A stretch of 47,668 nt of DNA, from positions 1 to 47,668 of the forward strand of contig CAYQBA010000009.1 in the NCBI GenBank assembly GCA_964415605.1. Direction: 5' to 3'. Both the position numbers and the translations under genes were made by a program. Of this stretch, positions 26,837 through 34,737 are shown piece by piece. How positions within the stretch are numbered: position 1 is the stretch's first letter; every line of letters starts with the position of its first letter. The notes beneath the pieces are model-generated. The model did not search any database. It saw only the letters and a program-made list of their open reading frames with translations, and had not been told where the DNA came from. This stretch comes from UCB3 sp964415605. Its GTDB lineage: Bacteria; Chloroflexota; Anaerolineae; Epilineales; Epilineaceae.

Positions 26837-26924
26837 CGGAGAGGGCGGGATTCGAACCCGCGACGGGCCGAAGCCCGCAACGGCTTAGCAGGCCGCCCCA
26901 TTACCAGGCTATGGTAACCTCCCC
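26837..26924 (-). tRNA. tRNA-Ser(GCT)
   Basis: Class II tRNA with long variable arm (GCGGGCTTCGGCCCGT). Anticodon stem GCGGC/GCCGT with loop CTGCTAA (anticodon GCT). Acceptor GGGGAGG/CCTCTCC, discriminator G73 as for tRNA-Ser; no encoded CCA. Confidence 0.93.
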
Positions 26925-26964
26925 GCGAATCGGGTCTTGTCAAGATCCGGTTGTTAAGATGCCT

Positions 26965-27038
26965 TGGCTGGGGGACAGGGATTCGAACCCCGACCTACTG
27001 ATCCAGAGTCAGCTGTCCTACCGTTAGACTATCCCCCA
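26965..27038 (-). tRNA. tRNA-Gln(CTG)
   Basis: Acceptor TGGGGGA/TCCCCCA has the U1-A72 pair and G73 that mark tRNA-Gln. Anticodon stem GCTGA/TCAGT with loop CTCTGGA (anticodon CTG). CCA is encoded. Confidence 0.93.
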
Positions 27039-27043
27039 ACGTG

Positions 27044-27116
27044 TAGCCCCTACGGGATTCGAACCCGTGTCTCTGCCTTGAGAGGGCAGTATCCTGGGCC
27101 TCTAGACGAAGGGGCC
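27044..27116 (-). tRNA. tRNA-Glu(CTC)
   Basis: Acceptor GGCCCCT/AGGGGCT (G1-U72), anticodon stem CTGCC/GGCAG with loop CTCTCAA (anticodon CTC). D-arm TCGTCTAGAGG is typical of tRNA-Glu. No encoded CCA. Confidence 0.93.
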
Positions 27117-27201
27117 AAGCGCCGTTGTGCCGGCTATTCAACTGTCCGAGCCGTGGGCGCCGCGCCGGCTCGTGGCCGGCGGCGGCGCTCGTGACTCGAG
27201 G

Positions 27202-27273
27202 TAGCGGGGACAGGACTCGAACCTGTGACCTTCGGGTTATGAGCCCGACGAGCTGCCACTGCTCCACCCCGCA
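27202..27273 (-). tRNA. Initiator tRNA-fMet(CAT)
   Basis: Anticodon stem TCGGG/CCCGA has the three G-C pairs required for initiation, with loop CTCATAA (anticodon CAT). D-arm and anticodon arm (GGAGCAG, GTCGGGCTCATAACCCGA) match bacterial initiator tRNAs. The first acceptor pair is a U1-U72 mismatch, consistent with the unpaired 1-72 end needed for formylation. No encoded CCA. Confidence 0.92.
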
Positions 27274-27304
27274 ACGATGTGCCCGTGATCATGCGAACCG
27301 TCTG

Positions 27305-27377
27305 TGGCGGCGGTTGGATTTGAACCAACGACCTATCGATTATGAGCCGATCGCTCTAACCCCTGAGCTACGCCGCC
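27305..27377 (-). tRNA. tRNA with CAT anticodon (Ile2 precursor or elongator Met)
   Basis: Acceptor GGCGGCG/CGCCGCC, anticodon stem ATCGG/TCGAT with loop CTCATAA (anticodon CAT). It lacks the initiator GGG/CCC stem. The GGCTCATAAT arm resembles tRNA-Ile2, whose C34 is changed to lysidine, but elongator Met cannot be excluded by eye. No encoded CCA. Confidence 0.85.
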
Positions 27378-27396
27378 CGGCGTTGCCCGCTCGAGG

Positions 27397-27468
<72 letters not shown>

Positions 27469-27480
27469 CTGCACTTGTAT

Positions 27481-27891
27481 CCAGGTATGCCGAGCGTCAT
27501 ACCCCCGATTCTGTCGTGTCCGCCATCTATCTCAGGCCCGCGTGCGGACCTGGCGTCGCCTGGCCTGGCGGGTGTTGCCCGCCCTCACCGGCTCCGCTGC
27601 GACGGGACAGCGCCGCACCCCCCGAAGGAGGCCGCCCTGCCCACCCGCCTTGCTGCCGTGGTCGCCTCGCCTGCGTGCGCCCGTCGCCGGGCCGCACCCT
27701 CGCCTTCCCGGCGAGCTTTCACCCTTGCCGCCGGCCAGGCCGGCGACAGGTCTGCTCTCTGTTGCGGCTGTCGTCGCGCGCCCTCGCGGGCAACGCGCCC
27801 CCGCTTGCGGTTTCACGGGGCCCACCTGTATATGGCAGTCGGGAAGTTCCTCTGGCTGATCGCCAGCGGCGGATCGACCCGGCACACCTGG
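27481..27891 (-). ncRNA. rnpB: RNase P RNA (catalytic subunit)
   Basis: RNase P RNA removes the 5' leaders of tRNA precursors. On the minus strand the conserved elements occur in order. The 5' region has GAGGAACTTCCC (27852-27841), then CAGAGAGCAGACC (27761-27749), GGGTGAAA (27724-27717), GAGATAGATGGC, and CACGACAGAATCGGGG near 27503-27518. The ends form a 14-base P1 helix: 27891-27878 pairs with 27494-27481 with two G-U pairs. Length is about 411 bases, right for bacterial type A. The usual GAGGAAAGTCC reads GAGGAACTTCC, a variation near that seen in other high-GC bacteria. The gene sits between tRNA-Leu(GAG) and tRNA-Arg(CCG) on the same strand, so it may be cotranscribed with its own substrates. 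Confidence 0.9.
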
Positions 27892-27901
27892 CAAAGTGCG
27901 A

Positions 27902-27987
<86 letters not shown>

Positions 27988-28034
27988 GGGTGTCCAACGT
28001 GCGCGCCGCCCCCTCGCGAGAAGGGGCGCGCGTG

Positions 28035-28118
28035 TGCCGAGGGCGAGACTCGAACTCGCACGGGAGTACTCCCACTACGCCCTGAACGTAGCGCGTCTGC
28101 CAATTCCGCCACCCCGGC
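28035..28118 (-). tRNA. tRNA-Leu(CAG)
   Basis: Class II tRNA; acceptor GCCGGGG/CCTCGGC, anticodon stem CTACG/CGTAG with loop TTCAGGG (anticodon CAG), variable arm with GGGAGTACTCCC. Discriminator A; no encoded CCA. Confidence 0.93.
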
Positions 28119-28134
28119 GCTGCCTTGCCGGCAG

Positions 28135-28208
28135 TATCCCCGGGAGGACTCGAACCTCCGGCCTTCTGGACCGCAACCAGACGCTCTAATCCACTGAGCT
28201 ACGGGGAC
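28135..28208 (-). tRNA. tRNA-Arg(GCG), unusual anticodon
   Basis: Acceptor GTCCCCG/CGGGGAT, anticodon stem TCTGG/CCAGA with loop TTGCGGT, giving anticodon GCG that reads CGC and CGU. Most bacteria read these codons with ACG, edited to inosine by TadA. All arms pair well, so it looks functional. First gene of the array in transcription order. Confidence 0.88.
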
Positions 28209-28270
28209 TTGCATGATCACTATGGCGCTGTCAAGGTGCCGACCGATCCGTGGCGGGGCCGGCCCGCCTG

Positions 28271-28309
28271 GAAAAGCAACGCGGCGTGGACACCGGGTCT
28301 CACGCCGCG
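28271..28309 (-). terminator. Probable terminator of the small-protein gene
   Basis: On the minus strand CGCGGCGTG (28309-28301) pairs perfectly with CACGCCGCG (28288-28280), followed by TTGCTTTTC. The T-tract is imperfect. It lies 20 bases after the stop of the 43-residue ORF and just before the tRNA array, separating the two units. Confidence 0.6.
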
Positions 28310-28329
28310 AGGAGGGGGGAGCCTGACGC

Positions 28330-28461
28330 CTAGCGCTTCTCCCGCGCCCCCTCGCCGATCTGGCGACAGTTGAAACTGTCGAGATGGTGCAGCCACATCC
28401 ACACGTCCGGAATGCCGGCCCGGCCGGTGCGGGGGTGGTGGTGCGCCATCATGGGATGCAT
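28330..28461 (-). CDS. Possible leaderless small protein of 43 residues
   Basis: The frame starts MHPMMAHHHPRTGR and ends in QIGEGAREKR. It holds a His-rich N-terminus, an aromatic middle (IPDVWMWLHHLDSFNC) and one cysteine. There is no signal peptide or membrane helix. A -10 box TATGAT lies 12 bases upstream of the ATG, so the mRNA would begin at or very near the start codon. A GC hairpin with a T-rich tail follows the stop. Promoter, ORF and terminator together make a compact unit, which is why I report it despite its size. I do not recognise a family. A few Met codons in the first five residues make the exact start uncertain. The alternative is an untranslated small RNA. Confidence 0.45.
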   Translation of the reverse strand: MHPMMAHHHPRTGRAGIPDVWMWLHHLDSFNCRQIGEGAREKR

Positions 28462-28473
28462 GAAGCGGAGAAT

Positions 28474-28479
28474 ATCATA
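28474..28479 (-). promoter_or_regulatory. -10 box of the small-protein unit
   Basis: TATGAT on the minus strand within a short AT-rich patch (GGTATGATATTCTCC), 12 bases before ATG 28461. The spacing implies a leaderless transcript. GACTTG at a 15-base spacing is the best -35. Confidence 0.45.
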
Positions 28480-28534
28480 CCTGCGCGAAAGGTGCAAGTC
28501 TGGCGCGTGGGGGCCGGGTCGTGCAACAGGGCTT

Positions 28535-28564
28535 GGGGCGGCGACCCGACCGGATCGCCGCCCC
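28535..28564 (-). repeat. Strong hairpin after the large surface-protein gene
   Basis: GGGGCGGCGA pairs perfectly with TCGCCGCCCC around a ten-base loop, 43 bases after the stop of the 28607-31432 gene. There is no T-run on either strand. It may stop or stabilise the 3' end of that transcript. Confidence 0.5.
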
Positions 28565-28606
28565 AGCCCGCCACGACCGCATCGTGACCGACGCCGGCAA
28601 GCTGGG

Positions 28607-31432
28607 CTACTGTGGACAGTCTCCTGGTTCGTGCTCACACCAGAACTGGCGGGTCTCCTTCTCCTTTTCGTCTAGCCCATTGAGCCGGCCCACGAACACG
28701 CTTGCATCATCGTACCACCTGCCCTCGCAGATGCCGTTGACGTCAATGCTCACCTCGGCGGACACCGGGTAGACCCCGTCCGGCGACGCGTTGATGCCCT
28801 CGTAGGTGCATTCCGTCTTGGACGTGAGCCAGATGTTGCCGGCCGGGCCCTTCGCAAGCCTCGAGAAGCGGCCGTAGTTGCTCGTCATCGCTGGTGCGCT
28901 GGACCAGTTGATGGTGCCATACACACCGCCGACGCCGGCGTTGGGCGGATGCGGCGAGAAGGCGACCCAGGTCACGGGTTGGACCGACTCAAGGTTGGGA
29001 GACCGCCAGGTGGTCGTGCCGCTACCGAAGGTGTCAATCGTGCGCATTTGCATCGTCCGGGCTCCGTTCAAGAACAAGCCCATGTTGGGGTAGTAGCCGT
29101 CGCTGCGGTCGTACTCGCATCGAGAGACGCCCCAGGTCAGGACCGTCATGTTCGTGCCATCATGCCTGGCGAAAACTCGGCGGACGCCCCTTGCCAGGCC
29201 TTCGACGTGCGTCGACGGGAACTCCTGACGCCGCTCCGCCACCGCCGTCATGGAGTCGCAGTACCGGACCGTCGGTTGCGCTTCGCGAGGGATACCGCGC
29301 GGGAAGGGTGCCGGTCCAGGAATGACGCCCCAAGCTACGACCGGAGTCAGAAAACCGTTGATGTCGGTCCCTCCGAGCAATCCAGTGCCCGGCACGTCGA
29401 AGTACTCCACACGCGACCACTTCTCCATGGGAAAGTCGGCCTTCGTCAAGAACTCTACGTCAAGCCCGCGTTGGACCTTGACGTTAAGCCTGCCGTGGAG
29501 CTCCTGTATCTTTGCCCCGATCCCGACGCCGACGCCCGCATTGACTGAGACTTCCTCCCCGAGGCCGCCCTGACCGAACACGTCGAGAAACGCGCTCAGC
29601 TTGGCGATCCGCTCGGTGCCGGGCTTGTTCATGGAGTCGTCGTAGAATTCGACAACCGGCTGGGGCGTGCCGGCCGGTGGGCTCGTCACCTCGTAGATGA
29701 CGTCCACGGGATCCGATTGCGTCTCGGACGGGTTCAGGAGATCTGCGATCAGGCACTCTGGGGAGACGGAGATCAAGAACGTGCAGACTTCGAGCACATT
29801 GAACTTGAGGATTACCGTCGCGCTTTGGGTGAGCCACCCCGTCCCGCTTCCGGCATTCAGCCCGATACCCGGCCCGGCGCCGAGCGTGACTTCGGCGATG
29901 GCGATCGAGCCGTCGACCTGGCCCGAAATGCTCAGCGTCCCCGTCGACGTGACCCTCCCTCTACCCTCGATTCCGTCGATGAGCTGGATCTCGCCGAGTG
30001 CGATGGCGATCGTCATCGCCGTGGTGAGGGCCGTGCGCTGGCACGCGTCATAGTCCGCGTAGCCCTCCAAACCGCACGTGCTGACGGGCTGGCCGGGCTC
30101 GAGCAGGACGTCCTGGCGCGCGCCGTTTCCGCCGGCGGTCGGCGGCAGCGCAACGTCGCCGTAGGCGCCGCCACCGGATACAGACACCCCCAGGTGCGGG
30201 AGTACGACGTGCGTTTGCGGCGCTTCGAAGTGCAGCCGGTGCTGCGACGTGCCCGGAGGCGCCGTGTCGAACACGAACTTCCCACTGCTCCCGGTGACGC
30301 ACACCGAGGTCATCTGGCTGCCGCTGACAGTACGATAGTCGAATCGCACCACCACACCGGCAACACCGGGATCCGACATGTCAGAGAGGCCGTTGCCGTT
30401 GAGATCGTGACGGGCGAAGCCGTAGGTGCTCTCGATCTCGTGGGACGTCGGGCACGGCGACGGCGGCGGCGAGCTCAACATGCTGGTAGACGACGCATCC
30501 TCGCGCGGACTCTGCGAACGAACTGGCGACGCGTCCGTGGTCGTGGCGACGGAGTTCGGCGAGCCACCTTCTGCCAAGGCCTCCAACTGGTCGGCAATGG
30601 CAGGGTATCCGCGATCCCGCATCTTGAGCGCCAACTCGGCGGTCGTGGTTTCGGGGAAGGCCAGCGGGTCGACGTTGATCGACACGACTTGGTTGCGCGT
30701 TGCTTCCGCGACGGCTCGATTGCTCTCGACCGCGTCGGGTTGGTCGGGATAGGTGGCCTGCAGCAAGTCTTCGTCGGCCTGCACAAGCCGGATCCACTCG
30801 ATGCCGACCGTGGTGGCTTCTGACAGTGATGGTCCGCCCGGATCGACGACAACCCCGCCCACTGCCGGCTGATGCACTTCGATCGCCACGTAGCGCGTGC
30901 GAAGGAGCTCGTTGTAATCGGGGAAGTCGATGTCGCTCGCGCTCAGCGTGATCCGGGCCTTGCCGGCGGCGTCAGTCGTCGCCTGCGCCAGCGCGCGGAT
31001 CGGCCGGGGGCCAAGGCTCGGGCCGCTGGCTGCGGTGCCGCTCCCGTCGTTCACGGCGTCCAGCACCGCGATCCCCTTCCATGCGCGGTTCAAAACCGCG
31101 GTCGCCGCGGCGCGACCGCCGGCGGTCGTCGTGCCGCTGCCGCCGACGTTGGTTGCCGTCAGGTCTTCATAGGTCCACAGCAGGACGCGGTAGCCCGCCG
31201 CCGGGTTCCCGAGGTCGTCCTGCAGGTCCAGCCCCACCGTATACGTGTCGGTGGCACCGGGCGTGGTGGTGCCGGTCTGTGCCGCCGGCGCGGCCACGGC
31301 CGCGCGTGGTTCCGGGGCCAGTGACGCGCCGGCGGTCAGCAGCAGGCCGCCGGTCGCCAGCACGACCCGCATCGCCGCAAGGCGTGACGGTCTGTGGTGC
31401 GCGTCCCTGGACTTCCAGAGAGTCATGTTCAC
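28607..31432 (-). CDS. Large secreted surface protein with SdrD_B-like module
   Basis: The 941-residue protein begins with a long signal peptide (basic residues, then VVLATGGLLLTAGASLA, cleavage near AVAAPAA). The N-terminal 180 residues form a beta-rich module (VGLDLQDDLGNPAAGYRVLLWTYED). At about residues 325-420 an SdrD_B/carboxypeptidase-regulatory-like unit reads GFARHDLNGNGLSDMSDPG and GVVVRFDYRT, with calcium-loop-type Asp/Asn. The remaining 500 residues are novel to me, with scattered Cys pairs that may form disulphides, and end in EHEPGDCPQ. It is not anchored by any visible C-terminal signal. GTG 31432 is chosen because GGGAGGA sits seven bases before it; ATG 31426 is two codons later. 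It is the only gene with visible SdrD-type domains in the window. Confidence 0.75.
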   Translation of the reverse strand: MNMTLWKSRDAHHRPSRLAAMRVVLATGGLLLTAGASLAPEPRAAVAAPAAQTGTTTPGATDTYTVGLDLQDDLGNPAAGYRVLLWTYEDLTATNVGGSGTTTAGGRAAATAVLNRAWKGIAVLDAVNDGSGTAASGPSLGPRPIRALAQATTDAAGKARITLSASDIDFPDYNELLRTRYVAIEVHQPAVGGVVVDPGGPSLSEATTVGIEWIRLVQADEDLLQATYPDQPDAVESNRAVAEATRNQVVSINVDPLAFPETTTAELALKMRDRGYPAIADQLEALAEGGSPNSVATTTDASPVRSQSPREDASSTSMLSSPPPSPCPTSHEIESTYGFARHDLNGNGLSDMSDPGVAGVVVRFDYRTVSGSQMTSVCVTGSSGKFVFDTAPPGTSQHRLHFEAPQTHVVLPHLGVSVSGGGAYGDVALPPTAGGNGARQDVLLEPGQPVSTCGLEGYADYDACQRTALTTAMTIAIALGEIQLIDGIEGRGRVTSTGTLSISGQVDGSIAIAEVTLGAGPGIGLNAGSGTGWLTQSATVILKFNVLEVCTFLISVSPECLIADLLNPSETQSDPVDVIYEVTSPPAGTPQPVVEFYDDSMNKPGTERIAKLSAFLDVFGQGGLGEEVSVNAGVGVGIGAKIQELHGRLNVKVQRGLDVEFLTKADFPMEKWSRVEYFDVPGTGLLGGTDINGFLTPVVAWGVIPGPAPFPRGIPREAQPTVRYCDSMTAVAERRQEFPSTHVEGLARGVRRVFARHDGTNMTVLTWGVSRCEYDRSDGYYPNMGLFLNGARTMQMRTIDTFGSGTTTWRSPNLESVQPVTWVAFSPHPPNAGVGGVYGTINWSSAPAMTSNYGRFSRLAKGPAGNIWLTSKTECTYEGINASPDGVYPVSAEVSIDVNGICEGRWYDDASVFVGRLNGLDEKEKETRQFWCEHEPGDCPQ

Positions 31433-31678
31433 GATCAGTCCTCCCTTGTACGGATTGGTGCCGGCCGATGCCAGGCACGCTCAAGGGTATTGGGCGACCG
31501 TTGCATGATCGTCACACGAACGTCACGCGAGATGGTGGTCGGCGAACTTCGGCCACCGTGGCAAGCGGAGAGGGGGCGACGGGCTGGCAAGAGGGGGCGA
31601 GATCGACGAGAGCGTGGACCCGTGGCCCCGGGGTGCCTATCGGATCACGTGAACCGTGACGCCGACGTCGATCGCCGA

Positions 31679-32014
31679 CTAGGCCCGATCGGCAGTGAGA
31701 ACTGGCAGGTCGCGCCGGATGGCCAGGGCGAGGCAGGCGCGGTCGGCGATCGACAACCCCAGCGGGCGGGCCCTGGGCAGCATCGCGGCGGCGATGACCG
31801 CCTCGACCGCCGTGAATGGCACGACCTCGATGGGCAGCGCGGCGACCTGGCGCCAAATGTCCGTGGCCGGATGCCCGTCACGCACGAAGCGACCGATGAC
31901 TTCAGCGAGGTTGACCGTGGAGACGCAGCTCTGATCGAGGTGCGCCGCGACCTGGGTGTGGCCGGCCTCACGGAACAGCAGCGCCAGCACGGCGGATGCG
32001 TCCAGGACGATCAC
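31679..32014 (-). CDS. vapC: VapC-type PIN-domain toxin
   Basis: The 111-residue PIN protein carries the acidic catalytic residues of the family: Asp5 in VLDASAVLALL, Glu in TVNLAEV, Asp in GLSIADRACLALA, and a final Asp in LPVLTADRA. PIN toxins cut RNA, often tRNA or rRNA. The GTG start overlaps the antitoxin stop (GTGA). It is complete and looks active. The tRNA array 3.5 kb away is a possible but unproven target. Confidence 0.9.
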   Translation of the reverse strand: MIVLDASAVLALLFREAGHTQVAAHLDQSCVSTVNLAEVIGRFVRDGHPATDIWRQVAALPIEVVPFTAVEAVIAAAMLPRARPLGLSIADRACLALAIRRDLPVLTADRA

Positions 32015-32271
32015 TCGCGCGCCGCTTCGATCCGCCGCTCGGCGATCAGGTCGTCGACGACGTGGGCGGGCTTCGCGTGGCCGTACATCCGGTCCACCCA
32101 CGCCTGCACGTCTTCGACCGACACGGTGGGGCCGGTGGCGTCATCGTCCTCGCAGGCCGCGGTCAGGATGGCGCGCGCCTCGGCCTCCATGCCGCGGCCG
32201 TGCTCGGCCGCGCGCACGCGCAACGGAGCATGCAGGCGTTCGGGAATGTTACGGATGTTGAGGACGGCCAT
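32011..32271 (-). CDS. vapB: FitA/VapB-like ribbon-helix-helix antitoxin
   Basis: The 86-residue protein starts AVLNIRNIPERLHAPLRVRA and continues AEHGRGMEAEARAIL, a classic ribbon-helix-helix DNA-binding domain of FitA/VapB antitoxins. The C-terminal half would wrap around the PIN toxin. GGAGAAG precedes ATG 32271. It overlaps the toxin gene and should repress the shared promoter, which must lie between 32272 and the P450 gene on the other strand. Confidence 0.88.
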   Translation of the reverse strand: MAVLNIRNIPERLHAPLRVRAAEHGRGMEAEARAILTAACEDDDATGPTVSVEDVQAWVDRMYGHAKPAHVVDDLIAERRIEAARE

Positions 32272-32452
32272 TGGGCTTCTCCCAAGTCGTCGCGTTCGGT
32301 GTTGCATGGTAGGCGATGTGGGCGCAGCCAGCAATCGGATGTCACACCAGCCGCTGCTCGCTTGGATCGGCTCAGGGTGCCGGCTTGAGAGCGTTGGACG
32401 GTTCGGCCGGGGTTGAGGCGAGGGCTCTGCCAGCCAGTGGTCGAGCGTGTGC

Positions 32453-32458
32453 TAGAAT
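32453..32458 (+). promoter_or_regulatory. -10 box of the P450 gene, leaderless arrangement
   Basis: TAGAAT in an extended form (TGCTAGAAT) lies eight bases before ATG 32467. Transcription would start at or next to the start codon, so the P450 mRNA is probably leaderless. No ribosome site is present upstream, which agrees with this. Confidence 0.5.
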
Positions 32459-32466
32459 GGCGGCCC

Positions 32467-33696
32467 ATGCCCCTCTTTCCCTCGGCATCGCCCCGTCTCG
32501 ACATCACCGCGCCCAGCTTCAAGGCCGACCCGTACCCCGTCTACGCTCGCCTGCGCCGCGATGCCCCGGTGTGCGAGGTCGGGCTGCCGGGCCGGCAGAC
32601 GGCGTGGCTGGTCACGCGCTACGACGACGTGCTGGCCGCGTTGATGGATCCGCGGCTGGTGAAGAACCGGCTAGCCGCCCGCACGCCCGAGCAGCTGGCG
32701 CGCGAGCCGTGGATGCCGGCGATGGTCCGGCCGCTGGCGCGCAACATGCTGGACCTGGATGGCGCGGACCACCAGCGGCTGCGGGGGCTGGTGCACAAGG
32801 CGTTCACGCCGCGCCTGGTGGAGCGCATGCGCGACCGGGTGCAGGCGCTGGCCGCCGCGCCGCTCGACGCGGCCGAACGGCGCGGCGGCCTGGATGTCAT
32901 CGCGGACTTCGCCGAGCCGATCCCGACGACGATCATCGCCGAGATGCTCGGCGTGCCGGCCGCCGATCGGGTCCGCTTCCGCCGCTGGAGCAACGGCATC
33001 CTCCAGGCCACGGCGTCGCGCTGGGGCATGCTGCCCGCCTTGCCGCACCTCTGGCGCTTCCTGCGCTACATCCGCCGCCTCATCGCCGACCGCCGTGCCG
33101 CACCGGGCGATGACCTGCTCTCGGCGCTGATCGCCGCGGAGGAAGCGGGCGACCAGCTGTCGGAGGACGAGCTGGTGGCGATGGTGTTCCTGCTGCTCGT
33201 GGCCGGCCACGAGACGACGGTCAACCTCATCGGCAACGGGATGCTGGCGCTTCTCGAGCACCCGGAGGCGATGGACCGGTTGCGCGGGGACCCCGCGTTG
33301 ATCAAACCGGCGATCGAGGAGCTGCTGCGTTTCTACAGCCCGGTGGAGATGGCCACTGAGCGGTTTGCGGCCGAGGACATGACGCTGGCGGGCGTCGCGA
33401 TCCCGCGCGGGGCGCAGGTCATGGCGGGCCTGGCGTCGGCGAATCGTGATCCGGCGCAGTTCCCCGACGCGGATCGGCTGGACCTTGCGCGCGACCCGAA
33501 CCGGCATCTGGCCTTCGGGCACGGTGCGCACTATTGCCTTGGGGCGTCGCTGGCGCGTCTGGAAGGGCAGGTTGCCATCGGGTCGCTGGTGGCGCGCTTC
33601 CCGGCGTTGCGGCTGGCGGAGCCGCGCGAGGCGCTGCGCTGGCGGCCGGGGCTGGTGGTGCGCGGGCTGGCGCGGCTGGGGGTGGTCGTGGGGTGA
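32467..33696 (+). CDS. Cytochrome P450
   Basis: The 409-residue soluble P450 has the I-helix oxygen motif AGHETT, the K-helix ExxR in EELLRFY and the heme loop FGHGAHYCLGASLAR with the thiolate ligand Cys357. Organisation and length match bacterial class I enzymes such as the CYP107 group. These hydroxylate small lipophilic or polyketide substrates with electrons from a ferredoxin. Neither ferredoxin nor ferredoxin reductase is adjacent, so it is an orphan and its substrate unknown. An upstream in-frame start at 32413 would put the -10 box inside the gene, so ATG 32467 is preferred. Confidence 0.93.
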   Translation: MPLFPSASPRLDITAPSFKADPYPVYARLRRDAPVCEVGLPGRQTAWLVTRYDDVLAALMDPRLVKNRLAARTPEQLAREPWMPAMVRPLARNMLDLDGADHQRLRGLVHKAFTPRLVERMRDRVQALAAAPLDAAERRGGLDVIADFAEPIPTTIIAEMLGVPAADRVRFRRWSNGILQATASRWGMLPALPHLWRFLRYIRRLIADRRAAPGDDLLSALIAAEEAGDQLSEDELVAMVFLLLVAGHETTVNLIGNGMLALLEHPEAMDRLRGDPALIKPAIEELLRFYSPVEMATERFAAEDMTLAGVAIPRGAQVMAGLASANRDPAQFPDADRLDLARDPNRHLAFGHGAHYCLGASLARLEGQVAIGSLVARFPALRLAEPREALRWRPGLVVRGLARLGVVVG

Positions 33697-33970
33697 GCTT
33701 CGCGCCCGCGCCCCAAATCGGTCATGCGCGACTGGCCGGCTGCACGCCCGCTCCGCCCTTGATCCAGGGCCGCACCCCTCATCGTCCGCTTGGTCGGGCG
33801 GCGGGGCGATCTCGAGACGTCAGCAGGCGCGCGCCAGCGCCCGACGGATCAGCCGAGGCTGGGATCGGGGGAAGTGCGCGGGTGCGCGGCGTCTGGTGCT
33901 GGGAGCAGACCTCGCGGCGTGTCCGAGATCCAGGCTGTCTCGGGTCAGGATCCAGGCTCAGTCGATGCAC

Positions 33971-34005
33971 TTCCTTGCCTTGCACGGGTCGTATCAGGCA
34001 AGGAA
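33971..34005. repeat. Perfect 10-bp inverted repeat
   Basis: TTCCTTGCCT (33971-33980) and AGGCAAGGAA (33996-34005) form a stem around 15 bases. The right arm recurs as a direct copy at 34040. This three-copy arrangement in noncoding DNA may be a binding site or a remnant of a small mobile repeat. Confidence 0.55.
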
Positions 34006-34255
34006 CCGGTGCGGGATCGCCTGGATCCCTGGCACCTCAAGGCAAGGAACCTGGCATCGGCGGCCCGGATCGGGATCTTCTTCGAGGTCGGCCGGCGCCG
34101 CGAGCGCGAAGGGGGCGCGGGCCGCGCTGCCGCGGAAGCGGCCGCTGCCTACCGCGTGCCTCCGCCCGGCGTGCCGACGGGGCGACCCGGCCGGATCGCC
34201 CCGTGTGTGCCGACCGCGGATGGCGAGGCCGCCATGGGGTCCGCGTGCCACGGTG

Positions 34256-34636
34256 TCAGGGCGGGGCGCGGGGTGGATCGGCCCGGGGTGGTCGGTGGCC
34301 GCCCGGTCCCGGCGATCGCACGGGCGTCGGGCCGGTCCCGGGACGCCACGGGAACGCCGTGGCGGGAGCGGAGGCGGGGTGCCACGGGGTGGGCGCGGGG
34401 CCTCGATCGACCGATGCGGCGACGGCGGCACCGGGCGGGCACGCGGCCGGGCTGGGGCGGGCTGGCCACCCGACGCCCGCCGCGAGTGAGGCGGACACGG
34501 TCGTCAGGCGCCGGCCCACGGCGTCGAGGATGGCTGGGAGAAGGCGGCCCATGCGGGTCAAGCCGTGCCGCGCGGCGTCGGCCACCGCCGCGAACCGGCG
34601 CGTGGCTGCGCGTGCCCAGCGGATGATTCTGCTCAT
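34256..34636 (-). CDS. Doubtful small protein
   Basis: The first 55 of 126 residues (MSRIIRWARAATRRFAAVAD, then a DAARHGLTRMGRLLPAILDA-like helix) look like a basic amphipathic protein. GGGGGGAGC stands seven bases before the ATG. The second half is Pro/Gly/Arg-rich and probably not coding. It could be a short real gene with a frameshift, or chance. No family is recognised. Confidence 0.25.
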   Translation of the reverse strand: MSRIIRWARAATRRFAAVADAARHGLTRMGRLLPAILDAVGRRLTTVSASLAAGVGWPARPSPAACPPGAAVAASVDRGPAPTPWHPASAPATAFPWRPGTGPTPVRSPGPGGHRPPRADPPRAPP

Positions 34637-34710
34637 CGGACGCTCCCCCCATTGACCTCGTGGTTGTTCGACGACCGGTCGGCGATTCGATGGCCGTCAT
34701 ACCGTTAACG

Positions 34711-34737
34711 ATTGGCGCGCGGTATCATTGGCGCGCG
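34711..34737. repeat. 11-bp direct repeat before the selenoprotein gene
   Basis: ATTGGCGCGCG occurs at 34711-34721 and again at 34727-34737, about 100 bases upstream of the selenothioredoxin start, next to GTTAAC. The 16-base period is not that of a PHO box. It may be an operator of the lipoprotein gene. Confidence 0.45.

Noticed and set aside
28229..28234. TTGACA on the minus strand just before the tRNA array
   Set aside because: A -10 at standard spacing would fall inside tRNA-Arg(GCG). The likely -10 (CATAGT at 28219-28224) is too close to it. The array promoter remains unassigned.
33790..34626. 278-residue plus-strand frame after the P450 gene
   Set aside because: Arg/Gly/Ala-rich, no ribosome site, no domain; typical of a spurious frame in high-GC noncoding DNA.
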